Shown piece by piece: positions 13,401-23,256 of a DNA stretch of 64,000 nucleotides. The DNA lies in the NCBI GenBank assembly GCA_039000515.1, contig JBCFYV010011135.1, positions 10,572,849 through 10,636,848 of the forward strand. Direction: 5' to 3'. The notes beneath the pieces are model-generated. The model made no database searches. It was not told the DNA's origin and was given only the letters and a program-made list of their open reading frames with translations. Source of the DNA: Timema cristinae (lineage: Eukaryota; Arthropoda; Insecta; Phasmatodea; Timematidae). Made by a program: the position numbers and the translations under genes. The number at the start of each line of letters is the position of its first letter. Within the stretch, counting starts at the first letter, position 1.

Positions 13401-16127
13401 TACTTGCAGAGGCCTAGGCTCTACCCATAAAGTATTTAATACAGTTTACAGAATGTTATATTGCAAACTTAATTAATATTGTTTCACTAAACTGATAGAT
13501 TCCGTTATTATAAGAACTTATAATTTAGTTATTTTAAATGTTTGTAATCTGAACATTAATTTGTGATGCTTCAGTTAACTTGAAAATATATATAAAGGTA
13601 TAAATGTGTATCTCAGATTTAAATATTTCCCCTTTCGATGGTTGAATCGTTTAAGGCACTACTCTTGCAGTAGACTAGAATTCCAATGACAGGGAGATTG
13701 AGGTTCGAATCTCGTTTGGGTACACAGAGGGTGGTTTTCCAAAATGGTTTTTCACTTTCCCTCCATGTGAATGTGAGTACACGTCCTAAAAATATAACCT
13801 TCATCCCTAAAACTATTATTGTAATTAGTACATAAGTAACTGGAACAGGTAGTAAGCGTGGTATTAAAAAACATTGAGTAATTTTTATTTTCAAAGTTGC
13901 ATAATTGTCGATTAAAGTGAAAGCTGATGAATATTTGAGGGATGTCGAAGGTTTGCACACCCATAATTATTTTTAAAATTCACTGAATTATAATACACTT
14001 ACATCAAAAACTATTAGCACTTGATGTACATTTAATAGTATATTTAGTTTAGTAAACATCCAACACCTTAGTTTAGTCGGCAATGTGTCTGCCTACTGAG
14101 TTGAGGCTCCTGGGTTTGATTCCTGGCATGGCCGAAAAATTAATCATTGGTGAAATATCGATTTACCCTTTCACAGTGATGAATTAACGGCCGGGGACTG
14201 GATGTTGTTGATGTCCTAGTCTTAAGTTATATTATTATAAGGCAAATGAAGCTAAGACAGGTCTATAAAGTCAGTAGTGGAAAATATATGGCTTGAATAA
14301 AAAACTGACACCTGACAGCGTTATTGCTGTAGTATTCATTTGTATGATGATCACCACCATCATCGTGAACTGTTTCCAGCCTGTGGCCGGGTTTATTTAG
14401 TAAATTGCCTCCCCATCTCCCTCTGTCCTCCCACCATTCTTCCTCCTGCACTCTCTTCCACACTCACTTGCACACTTGCTGCGCGCTGTACCGCCAATCT
14501 CTTCTTTGGTCTTCCTTGCAGTCTCTTCCACACATACTTCATATCCATTAATCTTCTTGGAATCCTCTCCCCTTCCATCCTCATTACGTGTCCATACCAT
14601 CTCATCCTTACTTCCTCAGCCGTCTCATATACTTTCTGTATCCCAACTCTTGACCTTACATTTTCATTTTCATGGCCTCCACTTTTCTTGTTTCTCTTTC
14701 ATCCAAAGTCCAAGTTTCCGCTGCATACGTTACTATGGATATGAAGTGTGCTCTATACAGCACTTCCTTACACTTCAGAGGCACTTCGCTTTTCCATAGT
14801 AGATCTCTTACACGCCTATAGAACAACTCTCCCTGCTGCGTTCATCGCACTATATCGTCTATATCACACTACCAAGATACTTCATGCTCTTTGCTTTTTT
14901 TCAAATTTACTCCATCTAATTTTATCCCCTTTCTTGGCCTTGGTCTCCACCTTGTGTACTATAGTAATGGTACACACTACATTAGGTTGTCGGTGACCTG
15001 GAAGTTTAAGGGCAAGGTGTCAGACTTCTATGCTGGCGGCCGGGGTTCAATCCTCGGTCCCGGCAAAGATTTATCTGATTACCAAACCCTTCATTCACCT
15101 CTGACAAGACATCTTGTGAATGTGAGGAATGCCAGGTCTCCACCGTGGTTCGGATTCCACGTTAAACTGTAGGTCCTTCATTTCATCTCACAATCACCCT
15201 ACCATTACACATTAGTGTAAGTACGTATAACCCGAACGGGTAGTAAGACGCGGTGCTAATAACAACAATACATTAGGTTAGGTCATTATAACTATTTAAG
15301 AAAATCTCTTTTCACTTTTTTTAGCATCGAGTCTTACTATCCATCAAATGGCTTAGGGATGAGTAAGGTTGAATTAAGAGGATGTGTACTCATATTTGCA
15401 TGAAGAGTAAGAGGGAAACTATTTATGGAAAACCAACCTCAGTACACCTGACCAGGGTGAGCTACAATCTCTCTGTCATCGGCACTCTATTGCGAGAATA
15501 GTGCCTTAGACTGTGCAGCCATTGAAGCGGGTCATTTCACTTTTTGACATATATTGAAGTTAAGTTCAAAGAAATATGGATAGAAACAACTAAAATAGAA
15601 CTAACCCAATATGACTTTTTTTTTTTAATAAAAGGAACACGGTTCTCACTTTACACTGCTTTCACTGGACAAAGAGGTAACTGCTGCTTCTTGTAAAAAC
15701 ATTGATTTATATATCTTTTTCATTTTATCAGAACTTACCAGGAGGTACTGGGAAATGTGTAACACAACTTCCCAAAAAGGGAAATCAAAGATTGTATGAA
15801 TCCTAGTTTAGGAGATTGAGCAATAGTGATCAATCTGTCCAGTGGCAGCAATGTAAAGTGTTTAATCTAAATGCCATGTTGTGATGATTCTCCATTATTT
15901 GTAATGTTGTGTTTTTGTGTTGTCCAGGTGGTGGGGGCTTGTCTATCCCTGGCATGCCGGTTACAACTCCCATATCCCTACCAGGGATGCCACCTATCAC
16001 CGTGAGTGCTACGCTGCCTCTCACTGCACTGCAAGGACTGCAGGTTGGCAGCACTGCACCCCAACAACAACAACAGCAGCAGTTCTGCCAACCTACCACG
16101 GCGGTCAGCATTCCCGCCTCGCAATAG
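1980..16127 (+). CDS. GORASP2: Golgi reassembly-stacking protein (GRASP55/65), 3' part, 5 exons
   Basis: GRASP proteins are peripheral Golgi membrane proteins. They tether cisternae through an N-terminal module of two PDZ-like domains and have a Ser/Pro-rich C-terminal tail. The exons I join are 1980-2183, 6882-7099, 7816-7951, 11322-11544 and 15928-16127. All have AG/GT borders and compatible phases (0, 2, 0, 1) and give 326 residues plus a stop. Diagnostic stretches are [20 protein letters not shown] (end of PDZ1), [20 protein letters not shown] (PDZ2) and [14 protein letters not shown]. The tail is rich in P, S, T, A and G and has a short Gln run near the end. The N-terminus of the family (myristoylated MG..., first half of PDZ1) is missing, so the first exon(s) must lie upstream of the window. 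A further tail exon between 11544 and 15928 cannot be excluded. Introns are 2.8-4.7 kb and packed with repeats. Family assignment is secure; the choice between GORASP1 and GORASP2 has little meaning because invertebrates usually have one copy. Confidence 0.93.
2196..4086 (+). repeat. Minisatellite of 37-bp units in 111-bp higher-order repeats
   Basis: Three 37-bp variants alternate: TGACCAAGTTGTTGATGTGT..., TGGCCAAGTTGTTGATGGGT... and TGACCAAATTATGTATGTGT.... Together they make a 111-bp higher-order unit, about 44 monomers in all once the SINE 2292-2538 is subtracted. The order is sometimes varied and the last units are more diverged. It starts 12 nt after the GRASP splice donor. Confidence 0.93.
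2292..2538 (+). mobile_element. SINE type 1 inside the minisatellite
   Basis: tRNA-derived head with A box TGGCGTAGTTGGCTAAC and B box GGTTCGAATC, a unique middle (GGTGGTTTTTCCTAAATGG), and the tail CCCGAACGGGTAGTAAGACG. It is flanked by a direct repeat of about TTATTTATGTGTCA taken from the 37-bp repeat it interrupts, so it inserted into the array. Confidence 0.9.
4087..6144. other. GRASP intron, AT-rich, no gene
   Basis: Apart from the (TAG)n run and a few GTCAGGGAATTT-type scraps near 5090 (also at 19500-19570), I see only AT-rich unique sequence. Confidence 0.6.
4394..4448. repeat. (TAG)n microsatellite
   Basis: Uninterrupted GTA/TAG triplets over about 55 bp in the GRASP intron. Confidence 0.95.
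6145..6540 (+). repeat. Dispersed AT-rich repeat (CCCCAGACCAGTAATTTAA family), copy 1
   Basis: CCAGACCCCAGACCAGTAAT, TATTAATGTTATAATGAATG, TTTGTATTTTCTGTTCATAG, TTCGGAATTCAAAGG. Members also lie at 16450-16700 and 26510-29500 (interrupted). Confidence 0.7.
6544..6775 (+). mobile_element. SINE type 2, 5' truncated
   Basis: Starts inside the head at TCGGTCCCGGCACAGATTTA and runs to GACGCGGTGCTAATAATAAT. It lies about 100 bp before the GRASP exon at 6882. Confidence 0.87.
6882..7099 (+). CDS. GORASP2: GRASP exon (PDZ2)
   Basis: This exon encodes [13 protein letters not shown] through [10 protein letters not shown], most of the second PDZ-like domain. The acceptor is TTGCCAG and the donor is GTAACT at 7100. 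It ends in phase 2: the AG joins the C of the next exon to give Ser, so the protein reads GGDG-S-LGCGIG as in the family. An open reading frame extends 5' of the acceptor to 6783, but that part is intron and not GRASP-like. Confidence 0.93.
7500..7742 (-). mobile_element. SINE type 1, diverged
   Basis: Minus-strand copy: tail TACAACCCAAAAGGTAGTAA, middle AAATGGTTGTCC, head ending near GCCGCATGGTCTAAGG. It lies just upstream of the GRASP exon at 7816. Confidence 0.7.
7735..7800 (-). mobile_element. SINE type 3 fragment
   Basis: Minus strand: TTTACCCTTTCACATTGCTA, AATTAGCGGCCGGCGACCAG, matching the 3' half of the copy at 14068. It ends about 15 bp before the GRASP exon acceptor at 7815. Confidence 0.55.
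7816..7951 (+). CDS. GORASP2: GRASP exon (end of GRASP domain)
   Basis: This exon encodes [19 protein letters not shown], the conserved end of the GRASP domain, and then the start of the variable Pro-rich tail, ending LLVKPP. The acceptor is TTTGTTTCAG and the donor is GTAAATAC at 7952. It is too short and too frame-dependent to stand out as an open frame alone; I found it from the expected continuation of PDZ2. The 3' end at 7951 is the best donor but is less certain than the 5' end. Confidence 0.85.
8512..9325 (+). mobile_element. SINE type 1 split by a foldback MITE
   Basis: The head and middle are at 8512-8644 (CTTCGGTGGTTGAATACTC, GGTCGTGTGTACTGAAGG). The 3' part resumes at 9259-9325 (AATGCAGGTAAATTTTC, CCCTAACACATTAGTGTAG). 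The MITE 8645-9258 separates them. Confidence 0.65.
8645..9258. mobile_element. Foldback DNA element (MITE)
   Basis: Ends are inverted: left GGGCTGGTCTTATGAGT, right (reverse complement) GGGCCGGTCTTATGACT. Inside the ends, both sides repeat TTTATC/GATAAA and CTCCCGA motifs in inverted orientation. No coding sequence. It interrupts a SINE; target duplications are not clear. Confidence 0.7.
9755..10850. mobile_element. Possible foldback element with CTTCGAAG motifs
   Basis: Left side GGGGTGTGCAAAGGCC then AAAGTCGAAGTTGAAGCC. Right side, inverted, TTCGAAAAGTTGGAGTCAAA and GTCGAAGGTAAAATC. The ends are similar in composition but the outer borders are not sharp. Confidence 0.4.
10026..10110. repeat. 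Small hairpin holding a tRNA B-box-like sequence
   Basis: Arms GAAAAATGACACCTGGACAC and (reverse complement of the right arm) GAAAAATGACACATGGACAT. The loop, on the minus strand, contains GGTTCGATTCCCG, a match to the Pol III B box. Confidence 0.6.
11322..11544 (+). CDS. GORASP2: GRASP exon (Pro/Ser/Thr-rich tail)
   Basis: This exon encodes a low-complexity tail starting [19 protein letters not shown], with runs of Thr, Ala and Ser, typical of the Ser/Pro-rich regulatory region of GRASPs. The acceptor is TTTTGTACAG. I place the donor at ACAA|GTAATA (11545) because its phase 1 fits the next exon. The frame stays open to 11663, so a read-through or alternative end here is possible. Confidence 0.75.
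13283..13427 (+). repeat. Tandem duplication, ~75 bp x 2
   Basis: The segment from GAGCTTTAAGGACGAGCTCG through ACTTGCAGAG, CCTAGGCTCTAC occurs twice in a row with few differences. Rich in AGCTCGA/TCGAGCT, so it can also fold. Confidence 0.8.
13628..13872 (+). mobile_element. SINE type 1, diverged
   Basis: An older member: head ATGGTTGAATCGTTTAAGGC, B box GGTTCGAATC, GGTGGTTTTCC in the middle and a degenerate tail GGAACAGGTAGTAAGCGTGG. It lies in the last GRASP intron. Confidence 0.78.
14068..14240 (+). mobile_element. SINE type 3 (third tRNA-derived head)
   Basis: Head TTAGTTTAGTCGGCAATGTG with B box GGGTTTGATTCC, then GAAAAATTAATCATTGGTGA, TTTCACAGTGATGAATTAAC and GGCCGGGGACTGGATGTTG. Unlike types 1 and 2 it does not carry the shared tail. 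Confidence 0.6.
14260..14950 (-). mobile_element. LINE 3' end fragment, second family
   Basis: The minus strand has [20 protein letters not shown], then LQGRPKKR, with an upstream, partly out-of-frame [13 protein letters not shown]. This is the thumb/C-terminal region of a Jockey/CR1-type reverse transcriptase. Confidence 0.75.
14993..15262 (+). mobile_element. SINE type 2
   Basis: Full copy from GTGACCTGGAAGTTTAAGGG to CGAACGGGTAGTAAGACGCG. It follows directly on a LINE fragment. Confidence 0.88.
15320..15531 (-). mobile_element. SINE type 1, diverged
   Basis: Minus-strand copy: a diverged tail (GATGGATAGTAAGACTCGAT), then CATTTGCATG-like and ACTGAGGTTGGTTTTCC segments, and a head ending near GGCTGCACAGTCTAAGGC. 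Confidence 0.68.
15573..15795 (+). repeat. Dispersed ~220-bp repeat, copy 1
   Basis: GGATAGAAACAACTAAAATA, GGTTCTCACTTTACACTG, GGACAAAGAGGTAACTGCTG, CAGGAGGTACTGGG, ACACAACTTCCCAAAAAGGG. Diverged member of the family at 20020. A partial inverted piece follows at 15825-15870, just before the last GRASP exon. Confidence 0.65.
15928..16127 (+). CDS. GORASP2: GRASP last exon
   Basis: The terminal exon follows TTGTCCAG and encodes [20 protein letters not shown], further hydrophobic/Pro repeats, a run of seven Gln (CAA/CAG) and the end SIPASQ-stop. The alternation of LPGMP-like motifs is typical of the C-terminus of GRASP tails. A possible poly(A) signal ATTAAA lies at 16225-16230, about 100 nt past the stop. 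Confidence 0.82.
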
Positions 16128-16224
16128 CATAATCTAAGGTATTCAAGAAGTGGGGATATTATGCGCAAACATTTTTAGTGTGTTTATTTGTATTGTTATT
16201 TATTTTACTTAAGTTTTAAAAGGC

Positions 16225-16230
16225 ATTAAA
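16225..16230 (+). promoter_or_regulatory. Possible poly(A) signal of the GRASP gene
   Basis: ATTAAA, the commonest variant of AATAAA, lies about 100 nt after the GRASP stop codon. I see no canonical AATAAA closer. Confidence 0.4.
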
Positions 16231-16449
16231 ATATTGATAAACATCTTGAGTGTATTTTTATTATAATGTTATATCCACAATGCTCACAGAGATTATACGT
16301 ACCAGACACACGCTGGATTATACACCTTACGTTTATATTATGTTAGAGATAAGCAGTAAATACTGAGGTTCAACAATAACTCTAAACGTTCCTATCAAAC
16401 TTTGTTCAGAAACACTCCTTAACAGATAATAGCAGGGTGGCTACAGGCA

Positions 16450-16700
16450 GGGACTTTAACTAAGGATGGGCCCTCGAGTTCTTAAGGATGCTCAAGGATT
16501 TGAGAAAATTTTAGATAACAACCTGGCCCCAGACCAGTAATTTAACACTTAACTGAATGTATGAATGTTATAATAAGTGTATTCTTAAAAAAATATGCTA
16601 ACATTTAGTTACTATTTATATTTTCTCAAATGTTCATAATTTTTCCCAAAAATATAAGATTTAAAGGTAAATTGAAGATTCGAATTCGTAAAATATTGAA
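16450..16700 (+). repeat. Dispersed AT-rich repeat, copy 2
   Basis: GATGGGCCCTCGAGTTC, GGCCCCAGACCAGTAATTTA, ACTGAATGTATGAATG, TTTAGTTACTATTTATATTT: the same order as the copy at 6145. Directly follows the GRASP gene. Confidence 0.7.
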
Positions 16701-17519
16701 CTTTAAACAATGAACTTTTTTTTTGAAGTTATACTTCTTTAGGCGCGATATGAAAAAATGATGAGAGTGAAATTTTAAGATGTGCGCGCATCACTGTAAA
16801 ACAAAAGTAACAGGTTGAAGCTAAACCGCTCATTAAGTCTCGAAAAAAAAAAAAGGCTACCAACAAAATAGAAATAGAACCTCTGTTAGTCGCGCATGTT
16901 GGTACGCTCGTCGCCTCTGATCACTGTTTTCATATATATAATATTTATCCACATGTTTCTAGTTTCTACATTCACAACACGTGTTTTAGTTTCATACAAG
17001 TGTGAATTATATATGTGCTAATAAATTATATTCAGTAGTGATTTAAATTGAATGTTTTGATTAATATTATTTACTATTCGTAAATATTAATGAAAAAAAT
17101 TGTGCTTATAGACTTTTTCGAGTGCTCCAATATAATTGAGGTTAACTATCCGTATGTATTATTTATTGATATAAATTAAAATATTATTATTTAAAATAAT
17201 TAATACTAAATATTATTAAATTATTATTGTTAAATATTTATTATTGGTTATTTAATATTTACAAAATAAAGAAATAAAATTATTTAATGATGCCAAAGAA
17301 GTATAACTTCTCACGCGCGTATTTCTAGAGTTGGGTATAATCTACTCTAATCTTGGAAATGTTGGTAAAAGTCAGGGTTTTTTTCTAATTTATTTTACAT
17401 TTTTAAATACCTTAATAAATTTAACCCATGTGTACTTTCCTCAAACAACAGCGAAGTTTCAACCTTAATATTTAACTAACTGCTAGCAAACCATTAGATT
17501 CCTTGAATAAAATAATTTG
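16701..17519. other. Intergenic AT-rich sequence
   Basis: No coding, RNA or clear repeat structure recognised. Confidence 0.5.
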
Positions 17520-17950
17520 CTTCTCTTACATTATGACTCTCACCATCATCATCATCATCATCATGTAAGTAATTGTTCCAGCGGTGTCGAATACAATTTT
17601 AGCGAACCTCCTCCGTTCTACTTGGTTCATAAATGTTCGGTTTTTAACCACTTCTCTCCAGTTCTGGTTTTTCATCGTCACATCATTGATGATTAGGTCG
17701 TTCTACCACTTCTTGGTTCTTCCTCTCTGTCTTTTAGTCACTTCCTCTTCCAGCCACCCATCCGGTTTCCATTCTATTTACGTGGCCAAACCACTTGAGA
17801 TGCAATTTTTATTTTTAAATTCTAACATAGCCTTGTTTTTTTGGGTCATTGATTGTAAAAACTTCATTTCCGCTGACAGCACACTCAACTCTTCCCTGGG
17901 CAGCAGCACACAGGTCTCGAGGTTGTATGTGACTATAGGGGTAAAGTAAC
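17520..17950 (-). mobile_element. LINE 3' end fragment with (ATC)n tail
   Basis: Minus strand: LKWFGHVNRMETGWV, then WNNYLHDDDDDDD where the (GAT)n tail is translated. The WFGHVxRM motif and the simple-repeat tail are typical of a non-LTR element end. Confidence 0.68.
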
Positions 17951-18354
17951 TTTGGAAGTGAGGGGGGGGGGGGAGGATGACTCATACCTTTACAAAATGA
18001 TACTGGAAGAAAACTTTTCTTAACTTCACGGATCTGTGAGACCTTCTCAAATCACCCCCAAATAATCAAGCTAACAAGAGACAGGAAATAGACCAATAGG
18101 TAGTCTTCGACATCCTAACCTCCTCAACCTTCTAGTGCATCCAAAACTACCCAATCTCCAACGACACTTAATATGTCATTCCACACAGAACATGATCTTA
18201 CAAATTAATTTTCATTTTCATTAGGCTTAGTTGTAAATACCTTTGATTAGGTTTATTAAAAACCTTAAAAATATAAAATGTAAAGTTGGGTGGAATCCAC
18301 TTTTCTTTTTTAAATTAAAATATCCAGTCGGAATTATTTTACATATTTTTGTTA

Positions 18355-18480
18355 AGGATGATGACAGGGGAGAGTTGAGAAGCCACCTTAAGTACACCTG
18401 ACCAGGATTTGAATCCCCATCCACCTGTCATCGGCAGGCCACTCTATTTCAGGAGGGATGCCCTAGATCATTCAAACACT
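18355..18480 (-). mobile_element. SINE type 1 head fragment
   Basis: Minus strand: GAATGATCTAGGGCATCCC, GATGACAGGTGGATGGGG, TTCAAATCCTGGTCAGGTG. The head and B-box region match type 1; the middle and tail are too diverged to follow. Confidence 0.55.
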
Positions 18481-18567
18481 AAAGCAAGCTTCACATTAAT
18501 TTTGATGTTATATTAAAAATAACTAAATTATAACATTATCTATTATAATTCCTTTTTAAAATTCAAT

Positions 18568-18665
18568 GTTGCCAATTTAGCGGCTTTTACAGGTCTGAAA
18601 CCACTAATTTTAATTTTAGCGACTAATCTTGTGACTTTCCTTAATTTTCTGTCTAGTTCATGAAA
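18568..18665 (+). repeat. Short dispersed repeat (copy also at 41675-41765, inverted)
   Basis: GTTGCCAATTTAGCGGCTTT, ACAGGTCTGAAACCACTAAT and GACTTTCCTTAATTTTC match, in reverse complement, 41765-41675 (AGTGTTGTCAATTAAACGAC, ATAGGTCTGGAACGACTAGT). Function unknown. Confidence 0.6.
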
Positions 18666-20019
18666 ATCTAATCTTTAATTTGATATTTTTTTTGAACCCT
18701 CAAATATTTAATAGCCTGTATCTTATTTATAATTTAAGGGCTCTATAGTTACAACATTTCATCATCTGTTGTAGATTTTTATCTGAGAAACTGCGGCTTG
18801 AGTCCCAGCCAGTGACTTTGAGGGGGTTCAGTACACAAGTGATTCAACTGAAACACACTGAAACAGAAGCTTAATACGTGATTAAAAACACCCCAAAGTG
18901 ACCAGCAGCAGTGAAGTTCTTAAAACGTTTAACAAGTATAGTCTGGGGCTGAACAAAAGTTGAGGCAGAGTAAATTTTAAAGCTCACATGTCGAGAATCT
19001 TACTATAATACATACCATATAGATGTGCATATTACCCATATAATTAAATAACTTTTAATGGTCAAGTAAAGGTCAAATGGTTTGTAAAGGTTGCTGTGAT
19101 AACCATCCAACAGTCACACCATCTGATCGAAAAGGTAGAAAAGGGGGGATGTATTTCTTCTTTTTTGTCAAGGATGGATAAGCTGACAATGGAGTAGACA
19201 GGATATATTCTGGAGTGGGCTTTAATAGGAATATATTTTTTTCTAATGGGATTTTGGTTCAAAATGTGACTTATTGGGTGAATAAAAATTTGATCTGGTT
19301 ACCATTTATTGTATTAAATATAAATACTCAATAATGATTGTTATTAAAAAAATTAAATTTACTTTTTATTCCTTTTTTATATGTCTTGGTCAACTCATGC
19401 AATACGGATTGGGTGGCAACGCTAGTGTAGGGCCAGATTATCCTATGATTGGTCGCAATAGCTGATAGTTCAATCATGTTCCATTCCAGGGCTGCCACTC
19501 GTCTGGAAAACAGGGAAATGTCAGGGAATTTGGTTTGACCTGGAAAATCAGGCAAATTTCAGGGAATTTCTCAATTATATAAAAAATGACTGGCATTTTA
19601 AAAAATAAAGGCAAATATTTGAAAGTGTTAAACTATTTTGTTAACAACCTATTTTTACATTGTTTTTCTGCTTGATAATTAATTAAAATTGTGATCGTAA
19701 TTTATGAACTTAACAGTGACGCTATTGCTATAATGTGGCATTACGTAATCCAAGGACATCTGTGCATGTGTAAACATCAACGTATGCGCTGTGGTCATCG
19801 TTCTAGCCTTCAATATGACACGTAATATGCATGCAGGTATTGTAGCTCCAAAATAGTGACAAAACAGAGCTTTATTGTTATTTTCTATATCATTTGTAAC
19901 TTATTATTTTTTAATAATGTTTTAATTAATTATTATGTTAAGGCATTATAGAAAACTTGTTTATTTAACACATCAATTTGCTTTTTCAATTTATTATATT
20001 TGATATAAGGTATAGGAAA
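18666..20019. other. Intergenic sequence with a small dispersed repeat
   Basis: 19494-19575 holds CAGGGAAATGTCAGGGAATT and CAGGCAAATTTCAGGG, a motif also at 5045-5105. Otherwise no gene or RNA seen. Confidence 0.5.
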
Positions 20020-20260
20020 GGTAGATAGAAACATATGAAAGAGACAAACACAATATGGTGTTTACAATGAAAAGAAGAACACAGTTCACACTTTACATTG
20101 CTGCCACTGGACAAAGAGGTAATGGTTGCCTCGTAAAGAAAATTGATCGTCACCGCCCAATCCCCGACCTAGGTTTCATTCTATTGGAACTCATCAGGGA
20201 GGAGTGTGAAATGCACAACACAACTTCCTAAAAGAGGAAACCAAAAAACAAAACCCAAGA
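20020..20260 (+). repeat. Dispersed ~220-bp repeat, copy 2
   Basis: GGTAGATAGAAACATATGAA, GTTCACACTTTACATTGCTG, GGACAAAGAGGTAATGG, CCCGACCTAGGTTTCATTC, ACAACACAACTTCC. Best-preserved plus-strand copy. Confidence 0.78.
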
Positions 20261-20597
20261 GAAAGGTTTTCCTTTTTCAATTTAGTGACCCTTTGCACAT
20301 GCTCAAATACAGATTTCTTTTATTGTTTCTCAATTCTAAAATGACATGCGTATGGTATTTGTTTTGAAGTACAAAGCGTTGCCTCTCAACCACCCACTAT
20401 TTACAACTTGAAATAAAATATGTTGTGTAAATGTGTTAAAAGCAGTGCATCCATTCTCCAAAAACAAGTTTCAAATAAATAAGTAAAAAATAAATGTATT
20501 TGTTTATGATGGTCCCAGTCCCTAAAGTATTTTTATCTTTAGTAAACATGGTTATCCTTATTAATAGAGTTGGGGCGTAGACTACTTTCTTAAAAAA

Positions 20598-22015
20598 ATG
20601 CGTCAAGTTTCCATGGATGAACCAAATGTAATCCTCAAATTTTTAATTGATCTCAAAAGTTACTTGACGGTAGATTCTCCACAAGATCCTGAGTTACTGG
20701 AATTTGGAACTTGTTCTTTACACATTGTCCATGGTGCTTAATGAAACAGCAGATGCTAACTCTAGTAGGACTATTAACTAGTTTTTTCGCTCACTGTATT
20801 ATTTATTTAAAGATTTTCCAACAAAACTTGCAAACTATCAAAGAATAACAGGATCATCTATTTTCCCGATGAAGTTTTGTTCTAATAGATGGGTAGAAAA
20901 CTCAAGGGTGTTAAAGAAAGCCATGTCAATGCTGCCGTATTTTAAACAGTATTTTTATTCTAACAAGCATCCTTCAAAGTCTGATAGTTTTCAAACATTA
21001 AGCAATTTTGTGAAGGATGAACTTCTGACATCAAAATTGGGATTCATGCTGTCACTTTCACTTGAGTTGGGGCAATTTCTCACCAAATATCAGAGCAATC
21101 AACCTCTATTGCCATTTATGTTTGGAGATCTAAATAAACTGCTTCAGCACTTGATGAACAGGATTGTAAGATATGTTGTAATGAATTCGGCAATTACTTC
21201 CAAAATATTGTTAGCGATTGATTTAAAGAAACAGTCAAACATGAAATCACTCTCTACTGTAGATATTGGGTTTGCAGCATCAGCAGCTTTGAAAGGAATT
21301 AAAGACATCAAAATAATTCCGTTCAGAGGGGATTGTCAATAATTCCTAGTTGATCTCTGCAACAAACTTTTACATAAGTGTCCTCTCTCCTACACAATTG
21401 TCTCTCTTCCACAGTCATGCTCAATTCATAACTCTTGCGTTAGAATTCCTACTAGACAAGAAACAACTATCTAGCATGCAAGCTAATGTAAAAAGAGACT
21501 ACTTGGACTTTGTATCAAATCAAGAAGTTATTGACTACCTTAAACAATTCACTTCAAGTGGTGACCAGCTTGATAAGATCTTCGTGGATATTTTTTCTAG
21601 AGTAAATGCATCCCAGGAACTACAATATTTCACAAAAAAAAAATTCTTGTTCGCTTCCATAGCAATGCAGCCAGTGAGCAAAGTTTTTCTGTGAATAAAG
21701 AATGTCTGGTTGAAAACCTTCATGAGGACAACCTTATGGGTCAACGTGTAACTTATGATGCAGTCACTGCAGCCGGGGGACTTTATGACTATTTCAAAAA
21801 GATGACTCATGCTGTGAGGAATGCATCAGAAATAAGGAAAGAAGCGCTTGAAGAGAGAAAAAGAATGAAGTAGATTTAAGTCACGAAAGAAATAAAGCAT
21901 CTGAAGAACTAAGAAAATTAGAAGTGAAAAGAAGAATAGTTTTGCAGAAAGCTAAGGAAGAGGCAGAGGTGTTAGAATATGAAATGCAAAATTTGATAAA
22001 GTTTTGTGGTTGAAT
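20598..22015 (+). pseudogene. hAT-like transposase relic
   Basis: Pieces in order on the plus strand: MDEPNVILKFLIDLKSYL and LLEFGTCSLHIVHGA (20612-20741); ETADANSSRT...; MKFCSNRWVENSRVLKKAMS (20869-21342), which fits the RWxEN segment of hAT proteins; FLVDLCNKLLHKCPLSYTIV (21345-); KQFTSSGDQLDKIFVDIFSR (to 21640). After a frameshift at the A9 run (about 21635) comes FHSNAASEQSFSVNKECLVE (21645-), the dimerisation motif. Then a Lys/Glu-rich coiled tail to 22012. At least three frame breaks and one in-frame stop. No terminal repeats found. Confidence 0.72.
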
Positions 22016-23256
22016 GAATTTCAACTTTTGTCTACACTCTTATCATCAATCTATCATCTTAATTTTTAATAATGTTAGGAGGTAACTGCAATTATCCTTA
22101 TTTCCAAGTAATTTTTATCAACATAATATTTGTTGGATATTTTTCATTGAAGATTCTGTATCTTTATTACTATATATTTACTAAACAAATTCTTTATCAA
22201 AAATATAACTTATGGAAAGTATCTACTGTCAAGGGATGGTGGGGATAATAGTTAGTTTTTGTGGTAGAAAACTCCCTGGCTGTAATCATTCTTTGAAGTT
22301 GCTTCACCAAGGCTGATTACTTGTACCTCTAAAGTTCTACAAGGGAGGTAAAATGACCTAATTTTGCCAGGAGAGGTATTTTCACATACCTTCCATGGTT
22401 CTTTTACATTCCACATGGAGCTGATGGCTTTACTTCCCCTTCGAAGTATGTTGATCTATGAGTTTTTCTCGCTCAAGAAAAAGCCTTCAGCCTCTTTTGG
22501 GTTCGAACCCACAAACATCGGGTCTTGAGGCGAGCACTTTACTCCAAGACCACCAAGGTCGACGGTGGTATAGGTCATTAAAAAAATGTAATGTATGTGT
22601 GTGCATATGTGTGTGGGGGAGGGTGGTGCTATGCACACACATTGTATGTAAGTAAATGTGTTAAGTTTTGAGCAATTTAGAGGAAAGATTCCAGGGTTGT
22701 ATTGAATAAATAAACCATTTAGATGCTTTAAAATAAAACTTTTTTTAAACTAGTTTTGTAATCTAAACCAGTTTTATTTTGTTGTTATTCTTAGTTTTGT
22801 ATAATATAAATACCGTATTTACCCGAATCTATTCGACCCCCATTTGTTAAATGGTTCTAGAGAATTTTTTTAAAGTGGTATTTATTTGATCATTAACGGA
22901 TCGAATAATAATTAGGCAGACTTATTTTATAATAATGTAAATTGATAAAAATAAAGAAAAAGGAATAATAAACTAGTAAGAGTAAATTTGATGAAGAAAG
23001 CCTACCTAGGAAAAGAGGAAAACTGGGAAGAATCCAATGCACAAAGGTGACATCTTCTTCCTTTCTTCTGTCTTCTATAGTAGAAGTAGTCACACACACA
23101 TTTTAACACAAATAGAATAATATTTCGGCATTGTTGCCTTTATAAAACAAAAAGAGAAGAGAGAATACACTTTACACAAACACTGGATTACTCCATTTTG
23201 AAAATTGTGAAATTTCTTTTAGAGTACCTGAAAGGGAACTAATAAAATATTGCTTT
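22016..23256. other. Intergenic sequence
   Basis: Apart from the tRNA-like piece at 22478-22566 and a short GT-rich run near 22600 I see nothing. ORFs here are short and lack any recognisable motif. Confidence 0.5.
22478..22566 (-). pseudogene. tRNA-like sequence (SINE head or tRNA pseudogene)
   Basis: The minus strand has A box-like TGGAGTAAAGTGCTCGCC, then CAAGACCC and B box GGGTTCGAACCC. The acceptor ends do not pair well. Not one of SINE types 1-3. Confidence 0.45.

Larger units (their letters stand above)
11893..13957. mobile_element. Possible non-coding DNA element
   Basis: Left AGGGGTCTGCGAGTTTGGG, right (reverse complement) ATGGGTGTGCAAACCTTC. Very AT-rich between, with the tandem duplication at 13283 and a SINE at 13628 inside. 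No coding seen; borders tentative. Confidence 0.35.

Noticed and set aside
13619..13960. 113-codon minus-strand ORF
   Set aside because: Covers a diverged SINE and AT-rich flank; no coding signal.
14340..14744. 134-codon plus-strand ORF and its overlapping neighbours
   Set aside because: Shadow of the minus-strand LINE fragment (WYGHVMRM...), Ser/Leu-rich with no domain.
15830..16168. 112-codon minus-strand ORF with poly-Cys
   Set aside because: Antisense of the GRASP last exon; the Cys-run is the reverse of the CAA/CAG run.
17584..17949. 121-codon plus-strand ORF
   Set aside because: Reverse strand of a LINE end; no family resemblance in this frame.
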